Source of the DNA: Sphingobacteriaceae bacterium DW12
GTDB taxonomy: Bacteria > Bacteroidota > Bacteroidia > Sphingobacteriales > Sphingobacteriaceae
Reading direction: 5' to 3'
Length of the DNA: 64,000 nucleotides
Assembly: GCA_000783305.1 (NCBI GenBank)
Contig: JROE01000002.1
Location: 907,178 to 971,177, forward strand
Part shown: one piece after another, positions 1 to 8,737 of the stretch
How positions within the stretch are numbered: position 1 is the stretch's first letter
Layout of the letters: each line of letters begins with the position of its first letter
Position numbers and translations under genes: made by a program
The notes under the pieces: model-generated
Told to the model about the DNA's origin: nothing
Database searches by the model: none
What the model saw: the letters and a program-made list of their open reading frames with translations, nothing else

Positions 1-948
1 CAATAATGAGAAGCGCGAACCCGTAGCCGGAGAGAACGAGTTAATCTCCCCTTCAAATTCCATATCTGGAAAAGCATCCACCTTAACGCTCACAAGCTGC
101 CCTGTACGCATTTTATTCAATTGCGTTTCTTTGAAATTTGCAACCACCCACGTTTCCGTATTATCAACTAGATAGAACAAGGATTGCCCTGGATTAATCA
201 TCTGACCAGGTTGTATTTTGATATTTGATACCTGCCCGTCTACGGACGCCAATACCGCTGCATATGACAAATTTAGCTTTGCTGCATCCAACACCGCTTT
301 AGCCCGCCCTATATTTGCTTGAGCTACGGAAGTTTGCTTAGAAGCCACAGTTGTCTTACTGACCACAGCATGACGTTGCGAAGTACTGGCGTTGCGCTGT
401 TCCTGTAAGATTTCAACTTGCTTTTCGGCTTCCAATTTAGTCGTCAATGCCTGTTCATATTGCTGCTTCGTAATAGAATGATTTTTGTATAGATTCTCAT
501 ATCGAGCAAAATCATTATTGGCCTGCTCTGCACGTATCTCAGCAGCATCCACGCTACCAGCACTAGATTTAATACTCGCATCCGATATGGCAACATTTGC
601 TGAAGAAGCAAACACATCTGCCTTTGAAACCTCCAAAGAACTCTCAGCCGCAAGCAATGCAGCCTGCGCTTCTTGCACCTTTACCAAAAAGTCTTGAGGC
701 TCGATAGTAAATAACGTGTCTCCCTTCCTCACTATATCATTGTCCTGAACAAATACCTTGGATACATACCCACCTACACGAGAAATGATTGGATTCATAT
801 TTTTATCCACTTGGGCATCATCCGTACGTTCATGCGCCTGACCATGAATGTATTTGTAAGTACCATAGCCCCCGCCCAAAACGACAAGAGCCGTTAGAAT
901 GATGACAAACTTCTTGTTTGATTTTTTGACTTCTTTACTATTTTCCAT
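1..948 (-). CDS. EmrA/HlyD-type membrane fusion protein of a multidrug efflux pump (3' end outside window)
   Basis: Periplasmic adaptor that links an inner-membrane exporter to an outer-membrane TolC channel. I translated it directly from the ATG at 948; the frame stays open to base 1, so about 316 residues are visible and the C-terminus is missing. Seen: a short N-terminal cytoplasmic tail, one membrane segment (about residues 12-30), the motif HERTDDAQVD typical of EmrA-like adaptors, a biotinyl-lipoyl half-motif (VSKVFVQDNDIVRKGD), a long alanine/glutamate-rich coiled-coil hairpin, the second lipoyl half (VSNIKIQPGQMINPGQ) and the start of the beta-barrel domain. It starts 5 nt after the tolC stop, so the two are co-transcribed. 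An EmrB-type MFS exporter probably lies beyond the window edge (inference). Confidence 0.9.
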   Translation of the reverse strand, partial: MENSKEVKKSNKKFVIILTALVVLGGGYGTYKYIHGQAHERTDDAQVDKNMNPIISRVGGYVSKVFVQDNDIVRKGDTLFTIEPQDFLVKVQEAQAALLAAESSLEVSKADVFASSANVAISDASIKSSAGSVDAAEIRAEQANNDFARYENLYKNHSITKQQYEQALTTKLEAEKQVEILQEQRNASTSQRHAVVSKTTVASKQTSVAQANIGRAKAVLDAAKLNLSYAAVLASVDGQVSNIKIQPGQMINPGQSLFYLVDNTETWVVANFKETQLNKMRTGQLVSVKVDAFPDMEFEGEINSFSPATGSRFSLL

Positions 949-953
949 AACTA

Positions 954-2258
954 TTATTTCTGAATTAGTTCACCATTGGTAAAAAGCAAATCATAGTATC
1001 TCTCGATCGTATTCGCCTTACCAATAGCTTGGTTGATTCTGCTTTGTAACTGTTGTACATCTGCTTCCAATAAATCATCAGTATCAGCTACCCCATTATC
1101 ATACTTATCTTTTACGATCCTAAAGTTTTCATTCGCTTGATTCACGGCCTCCCCATACACCATATCCTGTGCCTTAGCTAATTCATAATTTTCATTGGCT
1201 TGTTGCACCTCGACCTTTATTTGATCATTAAGTAGCGTCATATTATCCTCCACCTCGCGCACCCTGTTTCTGGCTACATTTACATCACGCTTATTTTTGT
1301 ACAATGCGCTCAAGTTATAAGACACTCCTACTCCAATGTTCATCGCGTTTTTAACCGTAATGACATTTTTAACGTCCATAGCTGTATAACCGCCTGTCAC
1401 AAACAGCGTGGGATAATTGGCCGCCTGTATGATTTTTACTTGATTGAGTGCAACGTCGTGCTGTGCTTCTACGGCCTTCAAATCCGAACGATGTGCAATC
1501 GCATCGCCCAGTGACGCGGGCAGAACAGGGGAATTTGTCTCCGCTAGGTCTACTCGATCAAATTCAGTTCCCTCTTCCAATTTCAAAAAATTGACCAACT
1601 GATAATTCATCACCTTCACGTTTTTCCGCGCTTCCTGCTGAGCCACTAAATAATTGGATAGTTGCAATTCTGCTTTTAATAAATCATTTCGTGCTATCAC
1701 ACCATTAGCCTCCATCACTTTAAAGTCCATCACACGCTGAGTGGCCCGTTTGATATTCTCTTCGATAAGCAAAGTGGTCTGCTGGGCTTTGTAAAGATTA
1801 AGATACAGGGACAATGCTCTTTTAGCTAGTTGTTCTTTAGTAGCCTGTGCAGTCCATTGCTCAGCTTTAAGAGCATTTTCAGAAGCGTGTATACTCTCCA
1901 TGATCCTTCCTCCAGTATAAATTGGCATATTGACCGTCGCCCTTCCCAGCATCAACTGGTTGGCTTTAATATCTGGAGCCTCGCCAGATTTGCCTAGCGG
2001 TATCCTAAAATTGATATCCGGAGTAGTCATCAACATGTATTGACCACTGATTTGCGCCTCTGGAAGTTGACTGTTCTTTGCAGACTTTACTTCCAGTCTG
2101 CGACTTTCAATTTTCGTGTCAGACAAACGAGCCTCTGTACTCTGCGTACTGGCCAAGCGTATGATTTCTTCCAATGCAATCTTTCGCCTTTCTTGCGAAT
2201 GGCCTACCAAATGAGTAAACAACATAAGTGTGCCTAGCCCTAGTAATTTGTATTTCAT
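954..2258 (-). CDS. TolC family outer-membrane efflux protein
   Basis: 434-residue outer-membrane channel for drug efflux. An N-terminal signal peptide ends near residue 21 (GHSQ/ERR). Two OEP-type repeats follow, dominated by long alpha-helical coiled coils (for example AKNSQLPEAQISGQY in the first repeat and a mirrored segment around residues 260-300). Length is normal for the family. It is the second gene of a tetR-tolC-emrA operon, with tetR 146 bp upstream and emrA 5 nt downstream. The upstream gap is occupied by a 61-bp tandem repeat that duplicates the start codon region, which may affect how much of this protein is made. Confidence 0.93.
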   Translation of the reverse strand: MKYKLLGLGTLMLFTHLVGHSQERRKIALEEIIRLASTQSTEARLSDTKIESRRLEVKSAKNSQLPEAQISGQYMLMTTPDINFRIPLGKSGEAPDIKANQLMLGRATVNMPIYTGGRIMESIHASENALKAEQWTAQATKEQLAKRALSLYLNLYKAQQTTLLIEENIKRATQRVMDFKVMEANGVIARNDLLKAELQLSNYLVAQQEARKNVKVMNYQLVNFLKLEEGTEFDRVDLAETNSPVLPASLGDAIAHRSDLKAVEAQHDVALNQVKIIQAANYPTLFVTGGYTAMDVKNVITVKNAMNIGVGVSYNLSALYKNKRDVNVARNRVREVEDNMTLLNDQIKVEVQQANENYELAKAQDMVYGEAVNQANENFRIVKDKYDNGVADTDDLLEADVQQLQSRINQAIGKANTIERYYDLLFTNGELIQK

Positions 2259-2390
2259 CTACTTTAATTTTCTTTTGATAGTTGATGAGCACTCCCATTA
2301 TTCAACCGTTCAGCTTCATCTACTTTAATTTTCTTTTGATAGTTGACGAGCACTCCTGTTATTCAACAGTTCAGCTTCATCTACTTTTTT
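2254..2390 (-). repeat. 61-bp direct tandem repeat (about 2.2 copies) duplicating the tolC ribosome site and start codon
   Basis: Copies begin at 2254, 2315 and 2376, exactly 61 bp apart, with only a few substitutions between them. Read on the minus strand each unit ends in AAAGTAGATGAA, so the ribosome-binding region and ATG of tolC occur three times. The two upstream copies open tiny reading frames, MKLNC and MKLNG, that stop after five codons; the copy nearest the gene continues into tolC. Whether these minicistrons are translated is unknown. Confidence 0.9.
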
Positions 2391-2404
2391 GGTGCTCCCT
2401 CTTT

Positions 2405-3037
2405 TTACACACTGTTTGGGTCAGATGTATAGGTGAGCAATGCTCTAATATTTTTTTGTAAATAACAAACTACCTCATTTTCGATGTAATTGGAATACTC
2501 TTCATCGGAAGTCAATCCCAACATTGCTTTAAGAAATAAACTGTTCATTTGAAAATTCATAAAAGTCCCCATTAGTGTCGCATGGATGTGAATACAACTA
2601 TTTCCACCTTGAAATATTCCTTGGTTCACTCCCTCTTGGACAATATCTTCAATGACCTTAAGATTATGATATTTGAGTTCCTTGAATGATTCTGAAAGAA
2701 GCAATTTTCGCTTAATAGTTGATTCAACAGCGATTACCTGATATAATCCGCGGTTCGAATTCATGGATTTAACGTATAGCTCAATCATCTTCTCCAGCTT
2801 TTCCAGCGGAGATGCTATCCCAATAAGGGCGGCTGCATTCATTTTAAAATTTTCAACCCTGACATTAATCAAGGTATCCAACAATCCTTCCTTCGAACCA
2901 AAGTAGTAATTAATCATCGCAACATTCACGTTGGCCTCACTCGCAATATCTCGTACAGAAGTACCATCAAACCCCTTTATAGAAAATAGATTCTCGGCTA
3001 CATTCAGTATTTCCAGTTGCTTGTCATTAATATCCAT
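2405..3037 (-). CDS. TetR/AcrR family transcriptional repressor of the efflux operon
   Basis: 210-residue DNA-binding repressor. The N-terminal TetR helix-turn-helix lies at about residues 8-55, with the signature FDGTSVRDIASEANV followed by INYYFGSKEGLL. The remaining helical domain would bind an inducer. I chose the start at 3037 (MDINDKQ) because the longer frame back to 3094 would run through the operator palindromes and carries an implausible N-terminus. It is first in the tetR-tolC-emrA operon, so autoregulation through the palindromes 30-66 bp upstream of the ATG is likely. The inducer is not known. Confidence 0.92.
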   Translation of the reverse strand: MDINDKQLEILNVAENLFSIKGFDGTSVRDIASEANVNVAMINYYFGSKEGLLDTLINVRVENFKMNAAALIGIASPLEKLEKMIELYVKSMNSNRGLYQVIAVESTIKRKLLLSESFKELKYHNLKVIEDIVQEGVNQGIFQGGNSCIHIHATLMGTFMNFQMNSLFLKAMLGLTSDEEYSNYIENEVVCYLQKNIRALLTYTSDPNSV

Positions 3038-3066
3038 ATCGTGATTATCTTTTTTTGAACGGGACA

Positions 3067-3103
3067 AAATTAAACAAACGTTTAATTTAAACAATCGTTT
3101 AAA
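3067..3103. promoter_or_regulatory. Two overlapping palindromic operators, probably for the adjacent TetR repressor
   Basis: AAATTAAAC-AAAC-GTTTAATTT (3067-3088) is a perfect 9-bp inverted repeat with a 4-bp spacer. TTTAAAC-AATC-GTTTAAA (3086-3103) is a perfect 7-bp inverted repeat, also with a 4-bp spacer, overlapping the first by 3 bp. Shared half-site TTTAAAC/TTAAAC, spacing and position just upstream of the repressor gene are what is expected for TetR-family self-regulation. Confidence 0.75.
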
Positions 3104-3135
3104 TACTTTTTTTCAAAACTCCTTACATTGAAATG

Positions 3136-3171
3136 AAAAAGGGCACCTCTAATAATAGAGATGCCCTTTTT
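3136..3171 (-). terminator. Intrinsic terminator after the holA/beta-barrel operon
   Basis: Stem aaaaagggcaNctcta paired across a 4-nt ATAA loop with one G/T-type mismatch, ending in a T-run on the minus strand. It lies 19 bp beyond the stop codon of the frameshifted beta-barrel gene and before the tetR promoter, so it separates the two operons. The A-run on the other side could make it bidirectional. Confidence 0.85.
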
Positions 3172-3189
3172 CACAATAACCTAATATGA

Positions 3190-3751
3190 TTAATTCAGTA
3201 GGATACCCACAGAGACATTAAATGCTTGGTGCTGAAAATCTATCGCTCTTTTTTTTAGTTGTTGATAAGCATATGCAGCGGAAACGGTAAATTTTGGAGC
3301 CCCACCTAAGTCAAGCACGTAAAAAAAGCCTCCTTTAAACATAACTCCTTGATGGTACCACACAGCAATACTAGGTGCATAGCCAATTGGCTAACAGTCC
3401 TATAGAAGACTGCTCCCCAACGACCCCAAAAGGAAGTCTACCATCTATGAATATAGGAAAAGTATTGGTCTCGAATGGATAGCTACGCTGATCGGCGTTA
3501 TGCGGATCATTTGTTTGATAGTCTCCTTTAAAGGTCTCATTGCCCACACCTAATCCAAGATAAGCCTTTTGGTTAAAATCCTTACCCATAATAAAATGAA
3601 GCGAGTAACCATTAAATGCACCTTTATAGCCTTCGTTACTAAACCCAAAAGTACCACCACCTTGTGGCACCGTGTATAAGGAAGATTGTGCTGAAGCGGC
3701 ATAGACAACGAAAAAAGTGCAAACCAATAGCAAAAGAAATCTCTGATTCAT
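3190..3751 (-). pseudogene. Small outer-membrane beta-barrel-like protein, interrupted by a frameshift
   Basis: The first 126 codons read MNQRFLLLLV with a clear signal peptide (AASAQ/SS) and glycine/aromatic-rich strands typical of small porin-like barrels. The frame ends at a TAG near 3371. Reading continues in another frame as GYAPSIAVWYHQGVMFKGGF and ends with FNVSVGILLN and TAA at 3190-3192, a convincing C-terminal strand. The combined span of 562 bp is 187 codons plus one base, so the lesion is +1 (or -2) near 3383-3391, at AATTGGC. It follows holA by 1 nt and precedes a terminator. It may be a real pseudogene or a sequencing error; the function of the intact protein is not identified. 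Confidence 0.75.
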
Positions 3752-3752
3752 C

Positions 3753-4757
3753 TTAATTTAAAATTTTGAAAACCATCTCTCTCAATACGTCCTCTGTCGA
3801 CGTATTGCTACCAACGTTCATACCTTTCGAGCATAAATCAGCATTCTTGAGACAATTGATAATGTCAAATGTTTTTCTGCGATTATAGTTTCGCGCGGCC
3901 AATTCGTACTCCTTCAAAAAAAACGGATGAATGCCTAGTTCCTTCGCTGCAGAAGACTTGTCTGTGAGGTAATGATATTTCAATATCTTTGTAAAATACC
4001 CTCCCATAGCACCTAATACCACCACGAGCGGATTGTTTTTAGGGTTGGCAGCAAAATAATCGACAATTTGATAAGCTTTCAGTGCATTCCGTTTAGCAAG
4101 TGCCGTATTCAATTCGAATACATTAAAATCTTTGGATATTCCGATATTTCGTTCTATATCCATAGCGCCTATTTCCTGCGTTTTGGGCACATTGAGCATC
4201 AATTTATCTAACTCGTTGGATACTTTGGATAAATCTGTCCCCAAATATTCTGCCATCATTGCTGCAGCCTGAGGATGTATATCCCACCCCTTACCCTTCA
4301 CATACCCATTAATCCACGCTCCTATTTTATCCTCGTACAATTTACTGGATTCAACAACCTCGCCAACCTTTTCAATAAGCTTGTATAATTTTTTACGTTT
4401 ATCAAACTTACCATACTTATAGTTCAATACGAGTATGGTAGTAGGTGTTACGTGCTCCACATATTGTTGCAAGAGCTCCTCTCCTTGTTTCCATTTTAGA
4501 TCTTGCGCTTCCTTGACAATAATTACTTGATAATCGCTTAACATGGGATAGCGTCTGGCAGCATTTACCATAGTGACGATATCAGCATCTTTCCCATAAA
4601 GAATCGTCTGATCAAACCCCTTTTGGGCGTCCTCTAGTACATTATTCTCGATAGCATCGCTGATCAAATCAATAAAATAGGGCTCTTCCCCATGTAGCAA
4701 GTAGATAGGTTTGAGCTTTTTATTCCTGATGTCTGAAAGAATAGGATTTACATTCAT
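3753..4757 (-). CDS. holA: DNA polymerase III delta subunit (clamp loader)
   Basis: 334-residue clamp-loader subunit that opens the sliding clamp during replication. The start NPILSDIRNKKLKPIYLLHG matches the HolA N-terminus (the line LKPIYLLHGEEPYF corresponds to the Walker-A-like region without a functional ATP site). The delta C-terminal collar domain occupies roughly residues 215-334 (FELNTALAKRNALKAYQIVD). Length is typical. It is the upstream partner of the frameshifted beta-barrel gene and is divergent from the HsdR_N-like gene, an arrangement familiar in Bacteroidota. Confidence 0.95.
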   Translation of the reverse strand: MNVNPILSDIRNKKLKPIYLLHGEEPYFIDLISDAIENNVLEDAQKGFDQTILYGKDADIVTMVNAARRYPMLSDYQVIIVKEAQDLKWKQGEELLQQYVEHVTPTTILVLNYKYGKFDKRKKLYKLIEKVGEVVESSKLYEDKIGAWINGYVKGKGWDIHPQAAAMMAEYLGTDLSKVSNELDKLMLNVPKTQEIGAMDIERNIGISKDFNVFELNTALAKRNALKAYQIVDYFAANPKNNPLVVVLGAMGGYFTKILKYHYLTDKSSAAKELGIHPFFLKEYELAARNYNRRKTFDIINCLKNADLCSKGMNVGSNTSTEDVLREMVFKILN

Positions 4758-4834
4758 GTTCTACAAAAATACAATTTATTAGTACAGGAGGCAGTACAGT
4801 TTTTTATCAAATTCACTATGTGCAGGAGTTTTCT

Positions 4835-4842
4835 TATCTTTG
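4835..4842 (+). promoter_or_regulatory. Bacteroidota -7 promoter element immediately before a start codon
   Basis: TATCTTTG is a perfect match to TAnnTTTG. The ATG of the next gene begins 3 nt later, so transcription would start at or near the AUG, giving a leaderless or nearly leaderless mRNA. I could not find a convincing TTTG -33 box at the usual spacing. Confidence 0.5.
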
Positions 4843-4845
4843 TAT

Positions 4846-5304
4846 ATGTTCACCCCTATCCAGTTAAACTTGCCTCCATATCCCGCGAAATTGACTAAGG
4901 AAAATGGGACTGTCTTTATTTTCGATGAATTGCGCAAGAAAAGATTGGTATTGACTCCTGAGGAGTGGGTGAGACAACATTGGATACATTATCTACACCA
5001 ACAAAAGAAGTACCCCAAGTCGTTAATGAAAACTGAGGGAGGTCTCAAGCTAAATACCCTACAAAAAAGAAGCGACCTTCTCATATACAACAGTTTGGGT
5101 GAAAAGATAATACTAGCAGAATTCAAGGCGCCCAACGTAAAAATTACACAAGCCGTATTTGAGCAAATCGCCAACTACAATACCGTCCATCAAATTCCGT
5201 TATTATTGGTAAGCAATGGTTTAGAACATTTTTATTGTAAAATCTCATTTGACTCACATTCTTATGAGTTTTTAAAGGAATTGCCAGACTATGACGTCTC
5301 CTGA
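4846..5304 (+). CDS. HsdR N-terminal-like (PD-(D/E)xK fold) protein
   Basis: 152 residues resembling the N-terminal nuclease-fold domain of type I restriction R subunits (HSDR_N_2 type) but standing alone. Visible core motifs are RSDLLIY (catalytic-type Asp) and, some 15 residues on, LAEFKAP (the E-x-K element), followed by VFEQIANYN. No helicase domain or hsdM/hsdS partners are nearby, so a restriction role is unlikely. Proteins of this type next to holA are common in the phylum and uncharacterised as far as I know. I start at the ATG at 4846; a TTG two codons earlier falls inside the -7 element. Confidence 0.85.
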   Translation: MFTPIQLNLPPYPAKLTKENGTVFIFDELRKKRLVLTPEEWVRQHWIHYLHQQKKYPKSLMKTEGGLKLNTLQKRSDLLIYNSLGEKIILAEFKAPNVKITQAVFEQIANYNTVHQIPLLLVSNGLEHFYCKISFDSHSYEFLKELPDYDVS

Positions 5305-5395
5305 AGTATTGTTTGCTACATGTAAAACATGCGCAACAAAGTATACAACATTTAAAATATAATTTTATATTCGTCCTATAAAAGAAAGTAGTATT

Positions 5396-6094
5396 ATGAA
5401 CATAGATAAAAACGAATTCAGAAAATACGCGATTAAGCATCATAGAATTGGAAGTCAACATGTCGATAGTTTTATTTCACGTGTTCAACAAAATATGCCG
5501 ACCAATTTAACGCCCTACATTGTTGAGGAGCGTCAATTGAACGTCGCCCAGATGGATGTATTCTCGAGACTGATGATGGACCGCATTATCTTCTTGGGGG
5601 ATGCTGTCACCGATCAAGTCGCAAATATTATTCAGGCTCAGCTTCTATTTCTACAGTCGACAGATGCCCAACGTGATATCCAGATCTATATCAACTCACC
5701 GGGAGGAAGCGTATATGCAGGTCTGGGTATATATGACACCATGCAATATATCGCTCCTGATGTAGCGACTATTTGTACCGGCATAGCAGCGTCCATGGGG
5801 GCGGTATTATTGGTAGCAGGAGCCAAAGGAAAACGTGCAGCTTTAAAGCACTCACGTGTCATGATTCACCAACCTTCCGGAGGAGCACAAGGTGTTGCTG
5901 CAGATATGGAAATCAATTTACGTGAAATGTTGAAGTTGAAAGAAGAACTTTATACCATCATTGCCGAGCATTCTGGACAATCATATGAATGGGTAGAGAA
6001 ATCTTCTGATCGTGATTATTGGATGCGTGCTGCTGAAGCAAAAGAATTTGGTATGGTGGATGAAGTATTGTCCTCCAAAAAAGAAATAAAATAA
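5396..6094 (+). CDS. clpP: ATP-dependent Clp protease proteolytic subunit
   Basis: 232-residue serine protease forming the tetradecameric ClpP chamber. Catalytic triad by eye: Ser133 in GIAASMGA, His158 in VMIHQP, Asp207 in SDRDYWM. The glycine-rich strand INSPGGSVYAG is intact. The N-terminus is about 25-30 residues longer than in E. coli, as is usual in Bacteroidota. Its stop codon abuts the clpX ATG with no gap, so the two are translated from one message and the products form ClpXP. Confidence 0.98.
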   Translation: MNIDKNEFRKYAIKHHRIGSQHVDSFISRVQQNMPTNLTPYIVEERQLNVAQMDVFSRLMMDRIIFLGDAVTDQVANIIQAQLLFLQSTDAQRDIQIYINSPGGSVYAGLGIYDTMQYIAPDVATICTGIAASMGAVLLVAGAKGKRAALKHSRVMIHQPSGGAQGVAADMEINLREMLKLKEELYTIIAEHSGQSYEWVEKSSDRDYWMRAAEAKEFGMVDEVLSSKKEIK

Positions 6095-7345
6095 ATGAGC
6101 AAAATCAATAACAAAGATACACGCTGTTCATTCTGTGGCATCAGCAAAAATGATGCACAGATGCTGATTGCCGGTGATGGAGCACATATCTGTGACCGCT
6201 GCGTGATGCAGGCGAACGAGATATTGGCCGAAGAGCTCAAGCAGCGAAAAAGCAAATCTTTACAAACTACTTTAAAGCTCATTCGTCCTCTTGAAATCAA
6301 AGAACATCTGGACCAATATGTCATTGGGCAGGACGATGCTAAAAAAGTAATATCCGTAGCTGTTTATAATCACTATAAGCGCCTCAACCAGAAAGTAGAG
6401 AAAGATGACATCGAAATTGAGAAATCAAACCTCATAGTTGTCGGCGAAACAGGTACAGGAAAGACGCTATTGGCCAAGACAGTTGCCAAAATACTCAATG
6501 TCCCCTTTAGTATTGTTGATGCAACAGTCCTGACAGAAGCAGGATATGTGGGTGAAGATGTTGAAAGCATATTAACCCGTCTACTCCAAGCAGCTGATTA
6601 TGACGTTGCTTCTGCCGAGAGAGGTATCATCTATATTGATGAAATTGACAAAATAGCGCGTAAAAGCGATAACCCTTCGATTACGCGTGATGTTTCAGGC
6701 GAGGGCGTACAGCAAGCATTGCTCAAAATCTTAGAAGGCACGGTAGTCAATGTTCCACCACAAGGAGGTCGCAAACATCCGGACCAAAAAATGATTGCTG
6801 TCAATACCAGCAACATTCTGTTCATATGCGGAGGAGCATTTGATGGTATACAGAAAAAAATCGCGAACCGTCTTCGAACACAGACTGTAGGTTACAAGAT
6901 GCGTGAAGATGACCAAGAGATTGACATGAACAACCTGTACAAGTATATCACGCCTCAGGATCTAAAAACATTCGGATTAATTCCCGAATTAATTGGCCGT
7001 CTTCCTGTCTTGACTTATTTGAATCCGCTAGACAAAGAGACGCTATTGAACATTTTGACGGAACCAAAAAATGCGTTGATTAAGCAATATAAAAAACTCT
7101 TTCACTACGAAGGTATTGAGCTGAAGTTCGACAAGGATGTTTATCAATTTATTGTAGACAAAGCTGACGAATTTAAACTTGGAGCTCGGGGTCTTCGATC
7201 CATCTGTGAAGGTATTATGCTTGACGCTATGTTTGAGATTCCGACTCAAAAGGATTTAGTAGTCGACAATATTTTACACATTACCTTGGATTATGCCAAG
7301 CAAAAATTCGAAAAATCGGATATCAAAAAATTACACGTCGCTTAG
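6095..7345 (+). CDS. clpX: ATP-dependent Clp protease ATP-binding subunit ClpX
   Basis: 416-residue AAA+ unfoldase that feeds substrates to ClpP. An N-terminal zinc-binding domain has four cysteines (CSFC...CDRC, residues 11-36). Walker A is GETGTGKT, Walker B is IIYIDEID, and the ClpX-type C-terminal small domain includes [12 protein letters not shown]. Length matches the family. It begins on the base following the clpP stop and is followed directly by an intrinsic terminator. Confidence 0.98.
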   Translation: MSKINNKDTRCSFCGISKNDAQMLIAGDGAHICDRCVMQANEILAEELKQRKSKSLQTTLKLIRPLEIKEHLDQYVIGQDDAKKVISVAVYNHYKRLNQKVEKDDIEIEKSNLIVVGETGTGKTLLAKTVAKILNVPFSIVDATVLTEAGYVGEDVESILTRLLQAADYDVASAERGIIYIDEIDKIARKSDNPSITRDVSGEGVQQALLKILEGTVVNVPPQGGRKHPDQKMIAVNTSNILFICGGAFDGIQKKIANRLRTQTVGYKMREDDQEIDMNNLYKYITPQDLKTFGLIPELIGRLPVLTYLNPLDKETLLNILTEPKNALIKQYKKLFHYEGIELKFDKDVYQFIVDKADEFKLGARGLRSICEGIMLDAMFEIPTQKDLVVDNILHITLDYAKQKFEKSDIKKLHVA

Positions 7346-7379
7346 ATAAAAGCCCTCCCAAAAAGAGGGCTTTTTTATC
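7345..7379 (+). terminator. Intrinsic terminator of clpP-clpX
   Basis: Stem AAAAGCCCTC / GAGGGCTTTT around a CCAAAAA loop, followed by a T-run. The hairpin begins at the last base of the clpX stop codon. Confidence 0.95.
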
Positions 7380-7875
7380 CAAGAATCCTACTCTAGAAAA
7401 AAGCAGACAGCCTGACCTGCAGAGATTCCATCTCCAAGCCCGATTATTCCCAATTTGGACATCATACCTAATGTTCACTATACAACAACAATCACTTGAT
7501 CTTATATTAACCTAATGGTCACAAAAAATCTGTAACTTGAAATGAAATCTCAATATAAAACCATTGATACTCAAAAACACATCTATCTGCGCCAGATGTA
7601 TAATTTATTATTAAGTACGAAAAGAAATGACTAAATTAAACAATAAAGTAGATGAGCTAGCAAGGCTAAACGGTAGTGTAAAAAATCACAACCTGAGTTT
7701 AAAATGAACCATTCATATCTAAAATTTGATTTTTATCACGCAGGTAAGGGTCATTTTTCGATAGAGACAGCTCCTTTCTGCCTTGACGAAAAAATTGTAG
7801 AGTTATGAAAGAACCGAGTGTAAAGAGATCAATGATACATTAAAAGCTAGCATTCATTATTAAAAATATTTACGG
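7380..7875 (+). other. Intergenic stretch with three tiny overlapping reading frames, no recognised gene
   Basis: About 500 bp without a normal gene. Three short ATG frames follow one another: 7542-7634 (30 aa), 7627-7707 (26 aa) and 7704-7808 (34 aa, beginning MNHSYLKFDFYHAGKG). The first two overlap by 8 nt and the last two by ATGA. Frames one and three are in the same phase. They could be the residue of a decayed gene, small coupled peptides, or chance; I recognise no family. Confidence 0.35.
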
Positions 7876-8691
7876 ATGAAAAAAAACAAGGAAGAGAACA
7901 GTCCAATTACACCTGGCCTCAAATCAAAGGAAGATATTGTACACAATTGGTTACCAAGATATACAGGAAGACCATTGGAAGAATTTGGTGAGTATATATT
8001 ATTGACCAACTTTTCCAAGTATATCCACCTATTTTCAGAAATGCATGACAACGCTCCTATCTATGGTGAGGACAAACCAATGCAATCTGTCACCGCCGCT
8101 GGTATCACAATCATCAATTTCGGAATGGGCAGCCCGATGGCAGCCACTATTATGGACCTCTTATCGGCCATTGCACCTAAAGCCGCACTTTTTTTGGGCA
8201 AAGCAGGTGGATTAAAGAAGAAAAATAAGATTGGGGACTTAGTACTTCCCATAGCAGCCATTCGGGGAGAAGGCACATCTAATGACTACTTCCCTCCTGA
8301 AGTGCCAGCATTGCCCGCATTTGCCCTTCAAAAGGCGATTTCCACCACTATACGAGACCATTCGCGAGATTACTGGACTGGCACTGTATACACAACCAAT
8401 AGAAGAGTTTGGGAACATGACAAATCATTTAAGAAATACCTGAAGTCCATACGTGCGATGTGCGTAGACATGGAGACGGCTACCATATTTAGTGTTGGAT
8501 TTGCAAATAAAATACCAACAGGAGCTTTGCTCCTCGTATCAGATCAACCAATGATACCAGAGGGGGTCAAAACCGTGGAGAGTGACCTCTCAGTAACAGC
8601 TCAATTTGTAGAAACCCATTTGATGATCGGAATAGAATCATTGAAACAACTGATAAACAACGGATTGACCGTAAAGCATCTTAAATTCTAA
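7876..8691 (+). CDS. AMP nucleosidase (PNP/UDP phosphorylase superfamily)
   Basis: 271 residues matching the short Bacteroidota AMP nucleosidases, which hydrolyse AMP to adenine and ribose 5-phosphate. Phosphorylase-fold signatures are NFGMGSPMAATIMDLL, the glycine-rich FLGKAGGLKKKNKIGDLVLP, the ribose/base-binding MCVDMETATIF and the late LLVSDQPM. It lacks the long N-terminal domain of the E. coli Amn enzyme, which is normal in this phylum. The start follows an AT-rich leader and is the first ATG of the frame. The next gene begins 46 bp downstream, so co-transcription is plausible. Confidence 0.88.
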   Translation: MKKNKEENSPITPGLKSKEDIVHNWLPRYTGRPLEEFGEYILLTNFSKYIHLFSEMHDNAPIYGEDKPMQSVTAAGITIINFGMGSPMAATIMDLLSAIAPKAALFLGKAGGLKKKNKIGDLVLPIAAIRGEGTSNDYFPPEVPALPAFALQKAISTTIRDHSRDYWTGTVYTTNRRVWEHDKSFKKYLKSIRAMCVDMETATIFSVGFANKIPTGALLLVSDQPMIPEGVKTVESDLSVTAQFVETHLMIGIESLKQLINNGLTVKHLKF

Positions 8692-8737
8692 TAATCCTGA
8701 ACCAAAACAATGTATTTAGAGAAATAAACTGAAAGGT

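Noticed and set aside
4846..5304. Restriction-modification system
   Set aside because: Only the nuclease-fold domain is present; there is no helicase, methylase or specificity gene in the neighbourhood.
5996..6016. Apparent loss of the catalytic Asp in ClpP
   Set aside because: Residue-by-residue alignment with the E. coli sequence from memory puts the catalytic Asp in ERD at Asp207 of SDRDYWM, which is present.
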